This document shows, in pieces, positions 1 to 7,356 of a DNA stretch of 19,831 nucleotides. The notes under the pieces were generated by a model. It made no database searches. It was not told the origin of the DNA and saw nothing but the letters and a program-made list of their open reading frames with translations. The DNA is taken from assembly GCA_030589055.1 (NCBI GenBank), contig JAUUWK010000007.1, positions 1-19,831 on the forward strand, written 5' to 3'. The DNA comes from Candidatus Bathyarchaeota archaeon. GTDB lineage: Archaea; Thermoproteota; Bathyarchaeia; Bathyarchaeales; Bathycorpusculaceae. Position 1 is the first letter of the stretch; each line of letters opens with the position of its first letter. Position numbers and translations under genes: made by a program.

Positions 1-248
1 GGTTCTCCTTTTGTTTCCGCAACTCCCAAGTAAAACTCAGCTTTAACGTTCGCAAGATTTGGGTTCCCCAACAAGTCTGATAATACTCGAGCTGGAGGCC
101 ATCCTCCCCGAGAGACACCCACAATTATGTCTGGTTTGAACCCGTTTTTCCGGATTTTTTCAGCTAAATTTAGAAGCATGTTGTATATTTGTTTCCATGT
201 TGGAACTTCAAACTTGAGTTCTTGGCTCACAGTGTTTCTTCTCCTCAT
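1..248 (-). CDS. Purine phosphoribosyltransferase, N-terminal part (cut by window edge)
   Basis: The visible 82 codons read as a phosphoribosyltransferase of the archaeal purine (hypoxanthine/xanthine-guanine) type. After a basic N-terminus comes the core segment PDIIVGVSRGGWPPARVLSDL, beta strand plus glycine-rich loop, followed by a segment ending VKAEFYLGVAETKGEP. The family transfers a phosphoribosyl group from PRPP to a purine base for salvage. The PRPP-binding motif itself lies beyond the window edge, so base specificity cannot be judged. The ATG at 248-246 is chosen because a TATA-like element lies about 30 nt upstream, which suggests a very short leader; a GTG six codons further in is the alternative. 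The reading frame is open to the window edge. Confidence 0.75.
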   Translation of the reverse strand, partial: MRRRNTVSQELKFEVPTWKQIYNMLLNLAEKIRKNGFKPDIIVGVSRGGWPPARVLSDLLGNPNLANVKAEFYLGVAETKGE

Positions 249-273
249 GAAGGGGTCTATTGAAACCTTAATG

Positions 274-285
274 AATATAAAAAAA
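274..285 (-). promoter_or_regulatory. TATA box of the phosphoribosyltransferase gene
   Basis: On the minus strand the sequence reads TTTTTTTATAT, close to the archaeal TATA consensus. Its centre lies about 31 nt before the ATG at 248, so transcription should begin only a few bases before the start codon. No Shine-Dalgarno-like sequence is obvious, which fits a nearly leaderless mRNA. Confidence 0.5.
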
Positions 286-306
286 GTGAAGGGAATTGTT
301 TCTAAT

Positions 307-1230
307 TTAGCTTTGGGCAGTTTTTGGCTTTCTTGCTCCGTATATTATTATTCCGATGCCTATGAATACCCAGCCTAAGCCGAAGAGTAACCAGCCGTAA
401 GCGTTTACTAAACTGGAGTTTGCAAGCGCATTGTAGTAGTTGGCTTCAGCGTTTTTGCGTCCCGTGCTTGCGTCTTCCATCGCCGTGCCTGTAGTATTCC
501 AAGCGGTCAGTGCCTCTGTTAGGAAGGCGTCTGCATCTTGAATATAACTTTTAGCAGAGTCAAACAATCCCATTTGGTAATACTGCATGCCCTGCATAAG
601 TTTCATGAACACTTTAGTGAACAAGACTTGAGTTTCAGTTACATTAGGCATTTCAGTCATTATTGGTGGCCATCCTCCACTCATTGGAGAAGCGGAGATG
701 CCGAACTTCGTGAATATTCTTAAGCATTCAATGTGATCCGCTGATAATACAGCAAAATCATCGTTCCCATATACTCCTATAGGCGATAAATTCTTGTAAG
801 GCGGAGATGTACTGTTTACTCTGTCAATGTACACTGTGTAATGGTGCGTCCATAGTTCTGGAGCTTCTTCGGTCGATGGCGTCATGTTGGAGATTTGAAA
901 TATTTCGGTGTCGCCCGGCATAATTTGTAGTGGTGTACTGAAACTATGGGTGTAGTTTTTACCCCAGTCAAAGTAAATACGTACAGCTGAAACATTCAAT
1001 GGGTCAGAATAGTAGTTCATCCAGCTCATTGTGAAAGTCCAATTTGTCTCCTGTAAATATCCAACAATTGTGTCGTAAGGATAGGAAGGATCATAAAACA
1101 TGTCAGGTCCCATATACGCTGGATCCACCCAACTAAAAGGTGAACCGTTAGGTGCCTTCACAGAGCTTGTGAGTGCCATTAGCATCAACGAAAACGTTAG
1201 AAAGCATACTGCAACAAGTTTTTTCCTCAT
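307..1230 (-). CDS. Secreted, C-terminally anchored protein of unknown function
   Basis: This is a 307-residue exported protein that I do not recognise. It starts MRKKLVAVCFLTFSLMLMAL, a typical signal peptide, and ends with one hydrophobic helix (GWLLFGLGWVFIGIGIIIYG) followed by a short basic tail. The bulk would therefore face outward, held by the C-terminal helix. The exterior part contains eight N-x-S/T sequons (NWT, NVS, NYT, NMT, NST, NVT, NTT, NSS), so it is probably N-glycosylated. The first half looks beta-rich. Residues of about 210-270 look helical, with alanine-rich, regularly spaced hydrophobics. A GAGGGAG ribosome-binding site at 1236-1242 sits 5 nt before the ATG and fixes the start. 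The stop is TAA. Confidence 0.7.
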   Translation of the reverse strand: MRKKLVAVCFLTFSLMLMALTSSVKAPNGSPFSWVDPAYMGPDMFYDPSYPYDTIVGYLQETNWTFTMSWMNYYSDPLNVSAVRIYFDWGKNYTHSFSTPLQIMPGDTEIFQISNMTPSTEEAPELWTHHYTVYIDRVNSTSPPYKNLSPIGVYGNDDFAVLSADHIECLRIFTKFGISASPMSGGWPPIMTEMPNVTETQVLFTKVFMKLMQGMQYYQMGLFDSAKSYIQDADAFLTEALTAWNTTGTAMEDASTGRKNAEANYYNALANSSLVNAYGWLLFGLGWVFIGIGIIIYGARKPKTAQS

Positions 1231-1268
1231 AATTTCTCCCTCAACATCTCGACTTTCTATGCGTTAAC

Positions 1269-1280
1269 CTATTTAAATCT
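1269..1280 (-). promoter_or_regulatory. TATA box of the secreted-protein gene
   Basis: The minus strand reads AGATTTAAATAG about 45 nt upstream of the ATG at 1230. This predicts a leader of roughly 20 nt that contains the GAGGGAG ribosome-binding site. The same 150-nt divergent region must also hold the promoter of the formimidoyltransferase gene, for which I see no convincing box. Confidence 0.5.
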
Positions 1281-1379
1281 TTAATTAATCGCCGAGTTTT
1301 GCCAAATACTTTTTGCATTCAATTTTGAATAACCTTAATTACCTTCAACGCTTGTAAACTCTAGCCAGTGGAAAAGTAC

Positions 1380-2291
1380 ATGGAAATTGTTGAATGTGTG
1401 CCAAATTTTAGCACCTCAGACCCAAAGGTTGTCGAGCTAATACTTAGTGAGGTTAAGGTGACACCAAACGCTTTTGTTATTGATTACACCTTTGATGACT
1501 ATTACAACCGGCTTGTTGTTTCCGTTATTGGCAACAAAGGTTCGGTGCTTGAGGCTGTGTTGAAGGCTGCGTTTAAAGCTGTAGAACTGATTGACATGCG
1601 AAAGCATAAGGGGCAGCATCCGCGCATGGGTGCTGTTGACGTTGTTCCTTTCATACCAGTAAAAAATGTTACAATGGATGACTGTGTTGAGCTTGCAAGG
1701 ACGTTTGGAAAAACTCTGGCTGAGAGGTATGGTGTGCCAGTTTATCTTTATGGTGAGGCGGCGACGAGTTCTGGGAGGAGTGATTTGGATTGGATACGTA
1801 AGGGCGAATATGAACAACTGGCTGAGATGATTGTTAAACCTGAGCGTAAACCTGATTTTGGTCCGGCCAAGGTTCATCCCACGGCTGGGGCGACGGCGAC
1901 TGGTGCCCGTAAGGTTATGGCTGGCTTTAATGTGAATTTGGGCACGGCTGATTTGAAAATCGCGAAGAAAATTGCGAAAGCTTTGCATTCGAAGAAGGGT
2001 GGTTTTTCATATGTTAAGGCTATGGCTGCCTTTATTCCAGAACAGAACATTACGCAGATCGGCATGAGCATAACTGATTTTGAGAAGACTCCGCGTTACC
2101 GTGTCTTTGAACTTCTTTAGGTAGAAGCTGCCCGTTATAACGTGCCAATAATTGGTTCAGAGTTCTGCGGTATGGCTCCGTTAAAGGCATTAATTGACAT
2201 AGCTGCATACTATCTGAAAATTGACAACATGACTGAAGACCGCATATTAGAAATGGCTGTTCAGAACGCGATAGAAAAAGGCGAAGACTAA
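1380..2291 (+). pseudogene. ftcD: Glutamate formimidoyltransferase, interrupted by in-frame TAG
   Basis: The enzyme moves the formimino group of N-formimino-glutamate to a tetrahydrofolate-type carrier, the last step of one histidine-degradation route. Residues MEIVECVPNFS open the protein, and GQHPRMGAVDVVPFIP carries the catalytic histidine (His80, matching His82 of the porcine enzyme). A TAG at 2118-2120 (codon 247) ends the open frame. In the same frame, without any shift, the family sequence continues: VEAARYNVPIIGSEFCGMAP and on to IEKGED before TAA at 2289-2291. The read-through length, 303 codons, is the normal length of a free-standing formimidoyltransferase. The TAG falls where relatives usually have Lys or Arg in an ELVRREAARYGV-like stretch, so a single AAG-to-TAG change would explain it. 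A GTG at 1368 is an alternative start; ATG at 1380 matches the family N-terminus better. Confidence 0.85.
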
Positions 2292-2399
2292 ATATTCTCA
2301 TCCAATCAAAGTTCCACTCTTCATCGTTCTCCTCTGTATCCTCTTGCACCTTTAACATAACAATTGATTATTGAGAAACCGAAAACTTGATAATGGAAG

Positions 2400-2543
2400 G
2401 TGGATGTGTCGGCGAAAGTTATCGTTATTTATGAGTCAAAATATGGCAGTACTAAACTTGTAGCGGAGAAAATCATTGAGGGAATGAAGCGAGTTAAAGG
2501 GATAGAAACGTGTTTCAAAGCCTATTCAATCCACTGTCTTTGA
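2400..2543 (+). pseudogene. Truncated flavodoxin N-terminus
   Basis: This 47-codon frame begins GTG (2400, with a second GTG at 2406) after a GGAAGG-like ribosome-binding site. It reads AKVIVIYESKYGSTKLVAEK, then IIEGMKRVKGIE. This is the first beta strand, FMN-phosphate loop (ESKYGST) and first helix of a flavodoxin domain, as found in FprA-type flavoproteins or free-standing flavodoxins. Family-like sequence stops near 2510, and the remaining residues (TCFKAYSIHCL) look unrelated. At this point the frame runs into the 3' end of the minus-strand acetyltransferase gene, whose stop is at 2522-2524. A full domain needs about 140 residues, so this is a remnant left by a deletion or rearrangement. 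No missing portion is seen elsewhere in the window. Confidence 0.7.
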
Positions 2544-3094
2544 TTATCAATCCGAATTCTAGCCGAAGTTCTTTTTCTTTCTATGTCTTCAATAGAGTAA
2601 GCAGCGGCATCAAAACCAATTAGATCGAATCCGTTTTTCAGATAGAAGTTGATTGCTGGAACATTACAACTCTGCGTTTCCACAACTAACATTCTCACAC
2701 CTCTCTTTTTTGAGAGTTTTACAGCGTAATCCACAAGAAGCGCGCCTATTCCCTTGCGTCGAAAGCCTTCTTTCACCAAAAGTTCCCAGATGCGCATTCT
2801 GTTGTTCCACTTTTGAAAGCCCAGTTCCATCCACTCCACCTGATTACCTTTCAATTCAGCGGCAAAAACGCGCGGCTCATCAACAAAATCCTGAAAAAGG
2901 CTACCTTCGAACCGCTTCTCTATCGGCTTTGGCAACGCATCCAGAACCAGCTTGATTTTCCATCCGTCTTTTTTCCGAAGAACAGTCACTTCATAATGCT
3001 CCTTAGTAAAGTACCTAAACTTCAGCTTCGAAAACGGCAGTTTCCCTTTGAAGAGTTCGACTATTCTAACATTCTTTATGGCATTTCGATTCAA
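2522..3094 (-). CDS. GNAT-family N-acetyltransferase
   Basis: The protein is a GNAT acetyltransferase, using acetyl-CoA to acetylate an amine; the substrate is unknown. The acetyl-CoA pyrophosphate loop is FRRKGIGALL (residues 111-120, R-x-x-G-x-G). It is followed by the helix DYAVKLSKKRGVRMLVVET and then NVPAINFYLKNGFDLIGFD, the usual motif B region. The N-terminal 100 residues are less typical. The frame stays open upstream to an ATG at 3283, but that would run antisense into the neighbouring hydrolase gene. I prefer the TTG at 3094, which has GGGGA about 6 nt upstream and gives 190 residues. The stop is TAG. The 124 nt between this start and the divergent hydrolase must hold both promoters. 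Confidence 0.75.
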   Translation of the reverse strand: MNRNAIKNVRIVELFKGKLPFSKLKFRYFTKEHYEVTVLRKKDGWKIKLVLDALPKPIEKRFEGSLFQDFVDEPRVFAAELKGNQVEWMELGFQKWNNRMRIWELLVKEGFRRKGIGALLVDYAVKLSKKRGVRMLVVETQSCNVPAINFYLKNGFDLIGFDAAAYSIEDIERKRTSARIRIDNQRQWIE

Positions 3095-3218
3095 TGGAAT
3101 TCCCCATTTTGGAACTGCATGTTGTGTATTAAGAGTTTCTTTGGTTGTAGAATGCGGTAATAGTGAATCTTTTAAGATAAATACGTCAATTGAGTATAGA
3201 GAAAGGAAGGTGTGTGAG

Positions 3219-3866
3219 GTGACTCTCTCAATTAAATGGTTGGCCCATGCTAGCTTCCAGATTAAGACTGAAGGAAGAATCATCTACGTTGATCTAGAGA
3301 AATATGGCGAAGCCTCTGAAAAGGCGGACTTGATACTGGTGACACATTCGCATACTGATCACTGTGATCCATCTAAGATCAAAAAGGTTCGAAAGCCAGG
3401 CACTGTGATAATTGCTCCTGAAGACTGTGTTTCGAAAATCGGTGGAAACGTTAAGACACTTAAACCTGGAGAAGAGACAACGATTGCTAACATAAGGGTT
3501 AAGGCTGTGGAAGCCTACAACTATAAGCGTTTTAGGTCTCCTGGAAACCCTTATCATCCGAAGGGGTATGGAGTTGGCTACTTGATAACGGCTGAGGGTA
3601 AGACGATTTATCATGCTGGAGATACCGACTTTATTCCTGAAATGCGACAACTCAGGCTTGTGGATGTGGCATTGCTTCCCAGTGGAGGCACGTACACCAT
3701 GGACAACCTTGAGGCTGCTGAAGCTGCGATAGCGATTAATCCTAAAATCGTGATGCCCATGCACCGTTGGGACACAGATCCTGAAGAGTTCAGAAAGAAG
3801 GTCGAAGCTAAGTCAAACATCAAAGTTGTGATGTTGCAGGAAGGCGAAGAATATCAAGTGGTTTAG
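3219..3866 (+). CDS. Metallo-beta-lactamase-fold metal-dependent hydrolase (UlaG/UPF0173-like)
   Basis: A 215-residue metallo-beta-lactamase-fold hydrolase. The N-terminus (SIKWLAHASFQI) is that of the UlaG/UPF0173 group. The metal site is complete: VTHSHTDHCD (His43, His45, Asp47, His48), His132 and Asp135 in YHAGDTD, and His182 in PMHRW. Members act as lactonases or phosphodiesterases on small molecules, and the substrate here is unknown. The stop TAG lies 2 nt before the ATG of imidazolonepropionase, so the two are almost certainly co-transcribed and may share a pathway. The start is GTG at 3219, with GGAAGG 8 nt upstream. The frame is open back to 3048, but family similarity begins only at this GTG. 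Confidence 0.85.
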   Translation: MTLSIKWLAHASFQIKTEGRIIYVDLEKYGEASEKADLILVTHSHTDHCDPSKIKKVRKPGTVIIAPEDCVSKIGGNVKTLKPGEETTIANIRVKAVEAYNYKRFRSPGNPYHPKGYGVGYLITAEGKTIYHAGDTDFIPEMRQLRLVDVALLPSGGTYTMDNLEAAEAAIAINPKIVMPMHRWDTDPEEFRKKVEAKSNIKVVMLQEGEEYQVV

Positions 3867-3868
3867 AT

Positions 3869-5194
3869 ATGGCTGTAACTAGAAAGAGGAGGAAGAAGCG
3901 AGTTAAGAAGGAAAAGGTAGACCTGCTCATAGTGAATGCTAACGAGCTTGTCACGCTAAAGGGCGGCAGTGAAAAACCGCGCACCGGCAAGCATATGCTA
4001 AGCCTTGGAGTAATACATAGAGGCGGTTTAGCAGTCAAGGATGGTAGTATAGTTGCTGTTGGGAAAACGTCTGAGGTCAGAAAGGAGTTTACGGCTGAAA
4101 ACGTGATTAGTGCTAGTGGAAAAACTGTTATGCCTGGTTTTGTTGATCCGCATACTCATCTTGTTTTTGCTGGCTCACGTGAAGATGAGTTTCAGATGAG
4201 GGTTGAAGGAGCTTCTTACCTGGGGATTCTTGATGCTGGCGGCGGAATTCTGAAGACTGTTAAGGAAACTCGTAGAGCTAGTGTTGACAGGCTTGTGGAG
4301 TTCGGTTTTAAAACCTTGGATGTTATGTTGGAGCATGGTACAACAACGGTTGAAGCCAAAAGCGGTTACGGTTTGACTGTGAAGGATGAGCTAAAAATTT
4401 TGAGGGTTATAAAACGTTTGAATCAAATGCACACTGTGGATGTTGTTCCAACTTTTTTGGGTGCTCACGCTGTTCCGCCTGAATATAAGAATAATTCGCG
4501 GGAATATGTTGACTTGGTTGTTAGGGAGATGATTCCACGGGTGGCTGCGAAGAGGCTTGCAGAGTCTTGTGATGCTTTCTGTGAAAGAGGCGTTTTTGGT
4601 TTAGATCAGTCTAGGCGCGTCTTGGTCGCTGGCAAAAATCATGGTTTGAAGCTTAAGGTTCATGCAGATGAGATGAGCATGTTGGGTGGGGCTGAATTGG
4701 CGGCTGATGTTGGAGCTGTTTCTGCTGAGCACTTGCTTTCCTCTTCTGATGAGGGCATCAAAGCCATGGGTAGGAAAGGTGTGATTGCGGTTTTGCTTCC
4801 CGCGGCAGCTTTCAGTTTGATGACTGGGCGGTACGCGGATGCTAGAAAAATGATTAGTTTTGGTGTTCCCTTGGCTTTGGGTACTGATTTTAATCCGAGC
4901 TGTTGGGTTGAGAATCAACAGTTGGTTATTGCTTTTGCTTGTCATTTCATGAAGTTGAAGTCTGCTGAAGCCATAACAGCAGCAACAATTAACGCTGCCC
5001 ATGCAATAGGCAGAGCAAGCGAGGTTGGCAGCCTTGAGGTGGGCAAGAAAGCTGATATTGTTGTTTTGGATGTGCCTAATCACAAGTTTCTTGGTTATCG
5101 TTTTGGCGTAAATCTTGTGGATAAGGTTATCAAAAATGGAAGATTGGTTTTTGATAGAGAGGAAAAACTGAGCGTGAATCCTTTCTTTAAATAG
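3869..5194 (+). CDS. hutI: Imidazolonepropionase
   Basis: This amidohydrolase opens the ring of imidazolone-5-propionate to give N-formimino-L-glutamate, the third step of histidine degradation. The metal and catalytic residues of the family are all present: His95 and His97 (VDPHTHLVFAG), His265 and Glu268 (VHADEMS), His288 (SAEHLLS) and Asp340 (LGTDFNPSC). Their spacing matches the Bacillus subtilis enzyme with a near-constant offset of about 16 residues. The length, 441, is slightly above the family norm because of a very basic N-terminal stretch (MAVTRKRRKKRVKKEK) before the usual start of homology. That stretch may be a real extension. No later ATG, GTG or TTG was identified near the start of homology. 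The gene begins 2 nt after the hydrolase stop and ends with TAG. Confidence 0.95.
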   Translation: MAVTRKRRKKRVKKEKVDLLIVNANELVTLKGGSEKPRTGKHMLSLGVIHRGGLAVKDGSIVAVGKTSEVRKEFTAENVISASGKTVMPGFVDPHTHLVFAGSREDEFQMRVEGASYLGILDAGGGILKTVKETRRASVDRLVEFGFKTLDVMLEHGTTTVEAKSGYGLTVKDELKILRVIKRLNQMHTVDVVPTFLGAHAVPPEYKNNSREYVDLVVREMIPRVAAKRLAESCDAFCERGVFGLDQSRRVLVAGKNHGLKLKVHADEMSMLGGAELAADVGAVSAEHLLSSSDEGIKAMGRKGVIAVLLPAAAFSLMTGRYADARKMISFGVPLALGTDFNPSCWVENQQLVIAFACHFMKLKSAEAITAATINAAHAIGRASEVGSLEVGKKADIVVLDVPNHKFLGYRFGVNLVDKVIKNGRLVFDREEKLSVNPFFK

Positions 5195-5209
5195 AAAGAA
5201 ATGGGGTCT

Positions 5210-5440
5210 TTATTCTCTTGCTTTTTCTACTAGTGTGAAGATTAACCATATTATTACGCTGTAGATTACACCGTTTAAAATCGCTGATATCGGCGTTCTC
5301 ACTAGGAATCCACTCCACTCTACGGTTGAGTCTATGCCCATAGCATCGCTGATCATATTGCCTGGAGGTAGTTCAGCATAAGCGAAGGTTGCGGCTAGAA
5401 AGATCACAAATGCTATTACAAATATCATTGCTCCTCTCAT
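5210..5440 (-). CDS. Small two-helix membrane protein of unknown function
   Basis: A 76-residue protein that I do not recognise. It has a hydrophobic N-terminal segment (AMIFVIAFVIFLAATFAYA), which could be a signal peptide ending near AYA or a membrane helix. A polar loop of about 30 residues follows (ELPPGNMISDAMGIDSTVEW), then a second helix (AILNGVIYSVIIWLIFTLV) and a short charged tail (EKARE). A GAGGG ribosome-binding site precedes the ATG closely. It lies convergent to hutI with only 15 nt between the stops, and divergent from hutU. Nothing in it ties it to histidine metabolism except position. Confidence 0.6.
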   Translation of the reverse strand: MRGAMIFVIAFVIFLAATFAYAELPPGNMISDAMGIDSTVEWSGFLVRTPISAILNGVIYSVIIWLIFTLVEKARE

Positions 5441-5505
5441 GATATTTCCCTCGTTGGTTTAGCCTAATGATAGTTTCCTCTTAATACATTTGATCGATGG
5501 CAAAG

Positions 5506-5514
5506 AATTATAAT
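5506..5514 (+). promoter_or_regulatory. TATA box of hutU
   Basis: AATTATAATG lies about 40 nt before the proposed TTG start of hutU. Transcription would begin near 5536, leaving a short leader that contains the GGTGGA ribosome-binding site at 5538-5543. This separate promoter indicates that hutU is its own unit, not an extension of the hutI operon. Confidence 0.4.
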
Positions 5515-5549
5515 GTGTTTATGCCATTCTGGTTTACGGTGGAACTGTT

Positions 5550-7208
5550 TTGCTTGAGATTGAGAAGCCTGTTAAGTGTTTGACTGGTCCTGAGCTGCAT
5601 TGTAAGAACTGGCAGATTGAGGGCGTTTTGCGTATGCTTTTTAATGTTGTTGATCCTGAAGTGGCTAAAGATCCGGAAAAGCTTATTGTTTATGGTGGGA
5701 CTGGAAGGGCTGCACGGAGTTGGGAGTGTTTTGAGCGTATTGCTGAGACTTTGACGGAGCTCGAGCCTGATGAAACCATGCTTATTCAGAGCGGCAAGCC
5801 CGTGGCTGTTTTTAGGACGCATGAGTGGGCGCCGCGAGCTTTATTGGTTAATAGTATGCTTGTACCGAAATGGGCTACTTGGGATTACTTCTATGAATTA
5901 GAGCAGAAGGGCTTGATTATGTTTGGGCAGATGACTGCTGGTTCTTGGGCTTACATTGGTACGCAGGGTATTTTGCAGGGGACTTATGAGACGCTTGCTG
6001 CTGTTGCGAAGAAGCATTTTGGTGGTAGTTTGCGTGGGCGTCTTGTTTTGACTGCTGGTTTGGGTGAGATGGGTGGTGCCCAGCCTTTGGCTGTAACGAT
6101 GAATGATGGTGTTGCATTGGTTGTTGAGGTTGACAAGCGCATGATTGAACGTAGGCTCAAGCATGGTTACTTGGAGACGTGGACTGACGATCTGGATGAG
6201 GCTGCGAAGTTGGTTTTGGAGGCGAAACGTGATGGCGTTCCTAAAAGTGTTGGTTTGTTGGGTAACGCTGCTGAGGTGCATCCTGAACTTTTGAGGCGAA
6301 ACGTTGTTCCGGATGTTTTGACTGATCAGACGGCTGCGCATGATCCGTTGAATGGTTACTATCCTGCTGGTTTGTCTAAGGAAGAAGCGGATGAGCTTAG
6401 AAAAAACGATCCAAAGGAGCATATTCGTCGTGCAAGTGAGAGTATGCGTGTTCAAGTGGAAGCCATGGTTGGAATGCTCAAGAAAGGTGCTATAACCTTT
6501 GAGTACGGCAACAATCTGCGTCAGCAAGCTTACGACGCTGGTTTCCAGGAGGCTTTTGCTTATCAGGGTTTTGTTCCGCTTTATGTTAGACCTATGTTTT
6601 GTGAGGGGCGGGGGCCTTTCCGTTGGACTTCGCTTGTTGGCAATTCAGAGGATATTTACACTTTGGATGATGTTATTTTGAGGGAGTTTGCTTATAACAA
6701 GGAGTTGTGTCGTTGGATAAGGAAAGCTAGGGAGCAGGTGAAGTTTCAGGGTTTGCCGGCTCGAGTTTGTTGGCTTGGCTTCGGCGAGAGAGCGCGTTTT
6801 GGTAAGTTGATTAATGATATGGTTGCTAATGGTAGGCTTAGTGGGCCTGTTTGGGTTGGAAGAGACCATTTGGATGGTGGCAGTGTTGCTTCTCCTAATC
6901 GCGAAACTGAACGCATGAAGGATGGAAGCGACGCGATTGCAGATTGGCCTATTCTTAATGCTTTGTTGAACGCTGTTGGTGGGGCTACTTGGGTTTCTGT
7001 TCACCATGGCGGAGGCGTAGGCATAGGCTACAGTATCCATGCTGGCATGTGTTTAGTGGCTGACGGAACAAAAGAAGCAGAAAAACGCCTAACAACAGTT
7101 TTAACAACAGACCCAGGCACAGCCATAGTAAGACATGCAGATGCAGGCTACGAGAAGGCTCAGAGAATCGCTAAAGAGAAGGGCATTAAGATGCCAATGT
7201 TGCAGTAG
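5550..7208 (+). CDS. hutU: Urocanate hydratase
   Basis: Urocanase adds water to urocanate to form imidazolone propionate, using a tightly bound NAD+, and so feeds HutI. Family signatures are clear. VYGGTGRAARSWECF and LTAGLGEMGGAQPLA belong to the NAD-binding core. ITFEYGNNLRQQA and FCEGRGPFRW are conserved core motifs. FQGLPARVCW (399-408) is the urocanase signature with the catalytic cysteine at 407. At 552 residues it is the expected length. The start is TTG at 5550, supported by GGTGGA 6 nt upstream; no in-frame ATG lies nearby. The coding strand is strongly G+T rich until about 7050, then switches abruptly to A-rich codons for the last 50 or so codons. The stop is TAG. Confidence 0.95.
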   Translation: MLEIEKPVKCLTGPELHCKNWQIEGVLRMLFNVVDPEVAKDPEKLIVYGGTGRAARSWECFERIAETLTELEPDETMLIQSGKPVAVFRTHEWAPRALLVNSMLVPKWATWDYFYELEQKGLIMFGQMTAGSWAYIGTQGILQGTYETLAAVAKKHFGGSLRGRLVLTAGLGEMGGAQPLAVTMNDGVALVVEVDKRMIERRLKHGYLETWTDDLDEAAKLVLEAKRDGVPKSVGLLGNAAEVHPELLRRNVVPDVLTDQTAAHDPLNGYYPAGLSKEEADELRKNDPKEHIRRASESMRVQVEAMVGMLKKGAITFEYGNNLRQQAYDAGFQEAFAYQGFVPLYVRPMFCEGRGPFRWTSLVGNSEDIYTLDDVILREFAYNKELCRWIRKAREQVKFQGLPARVCWLGFGERARFGKLINDMVANGRLSGPVWVGRDHLDGGSVASPNRETERMKDGSDAIADWPILNALLNAVGGATWVSVHHGGGVGIGYSIHAGMCLVADGTKEAEKRLTTVLTTDPGTAIVRHADAGYEKAQRIAKEKGIKMPMLQ

Positions 7209-7312
7209 CGTTCTTATTAAGCAAAGGTATGCGGCATGTGTTGCAGTTTTTGCGTACTTGTATTTGTAGAAGAAGAATCTCTGGGAAAGAATGTGCATTT
7301 TTCAAATCGAAG

Positions 7313-7320
7313 AAAAAAAA
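7313..7320 (-). terminator. Possible T-run terminator of the NosD-like gene
   Basis: An A8 run on the plus strand gives T8 in the minus-strand transcript about 37 nt downstream of the last codon of the decayed NosD-like gene. Archaeal terminators are often simple T-runs. No stem-loop is evident. Confidence 0.3.
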
Positions 7321-7356
7321 TCGGAAGTTGATAACCGTTATCCGTACGTTCGTTGT

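Noticed and set aside
1437..1988. 183-codon minus-strand frame opposite formimidoyltransferase
   Set aside because: It lies wholly within a clear family match on the other strand and has no recognisable features.
2118..2120. Genome-wide reading of TAG as pyrrolysine
   Set aside because: At least six genes here end with TAG at the normal C-terminus of their family, so TAG is an ordinary stop in this genome.
3048..3218. Upstream extension of the hydrolase frame
   Set aside because: The added residues do not match the UlaG-like family, and a ribosome-binding site supports the GTG at 3219.
3095..3283. Upstream extension of the GNAT frame to an ATG at 3283
   Set aside because: It would run antisense through the hydrolase start and across the divergent promoter region; the added 63 residues show no family features.
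5898..6527. Long minus-strand frame opposite hutU
   Set aside because: Low-complexity Asn/Thr/Gln-rich translation that mirrors the G+T-rich codons of hutU; a shadow frame.
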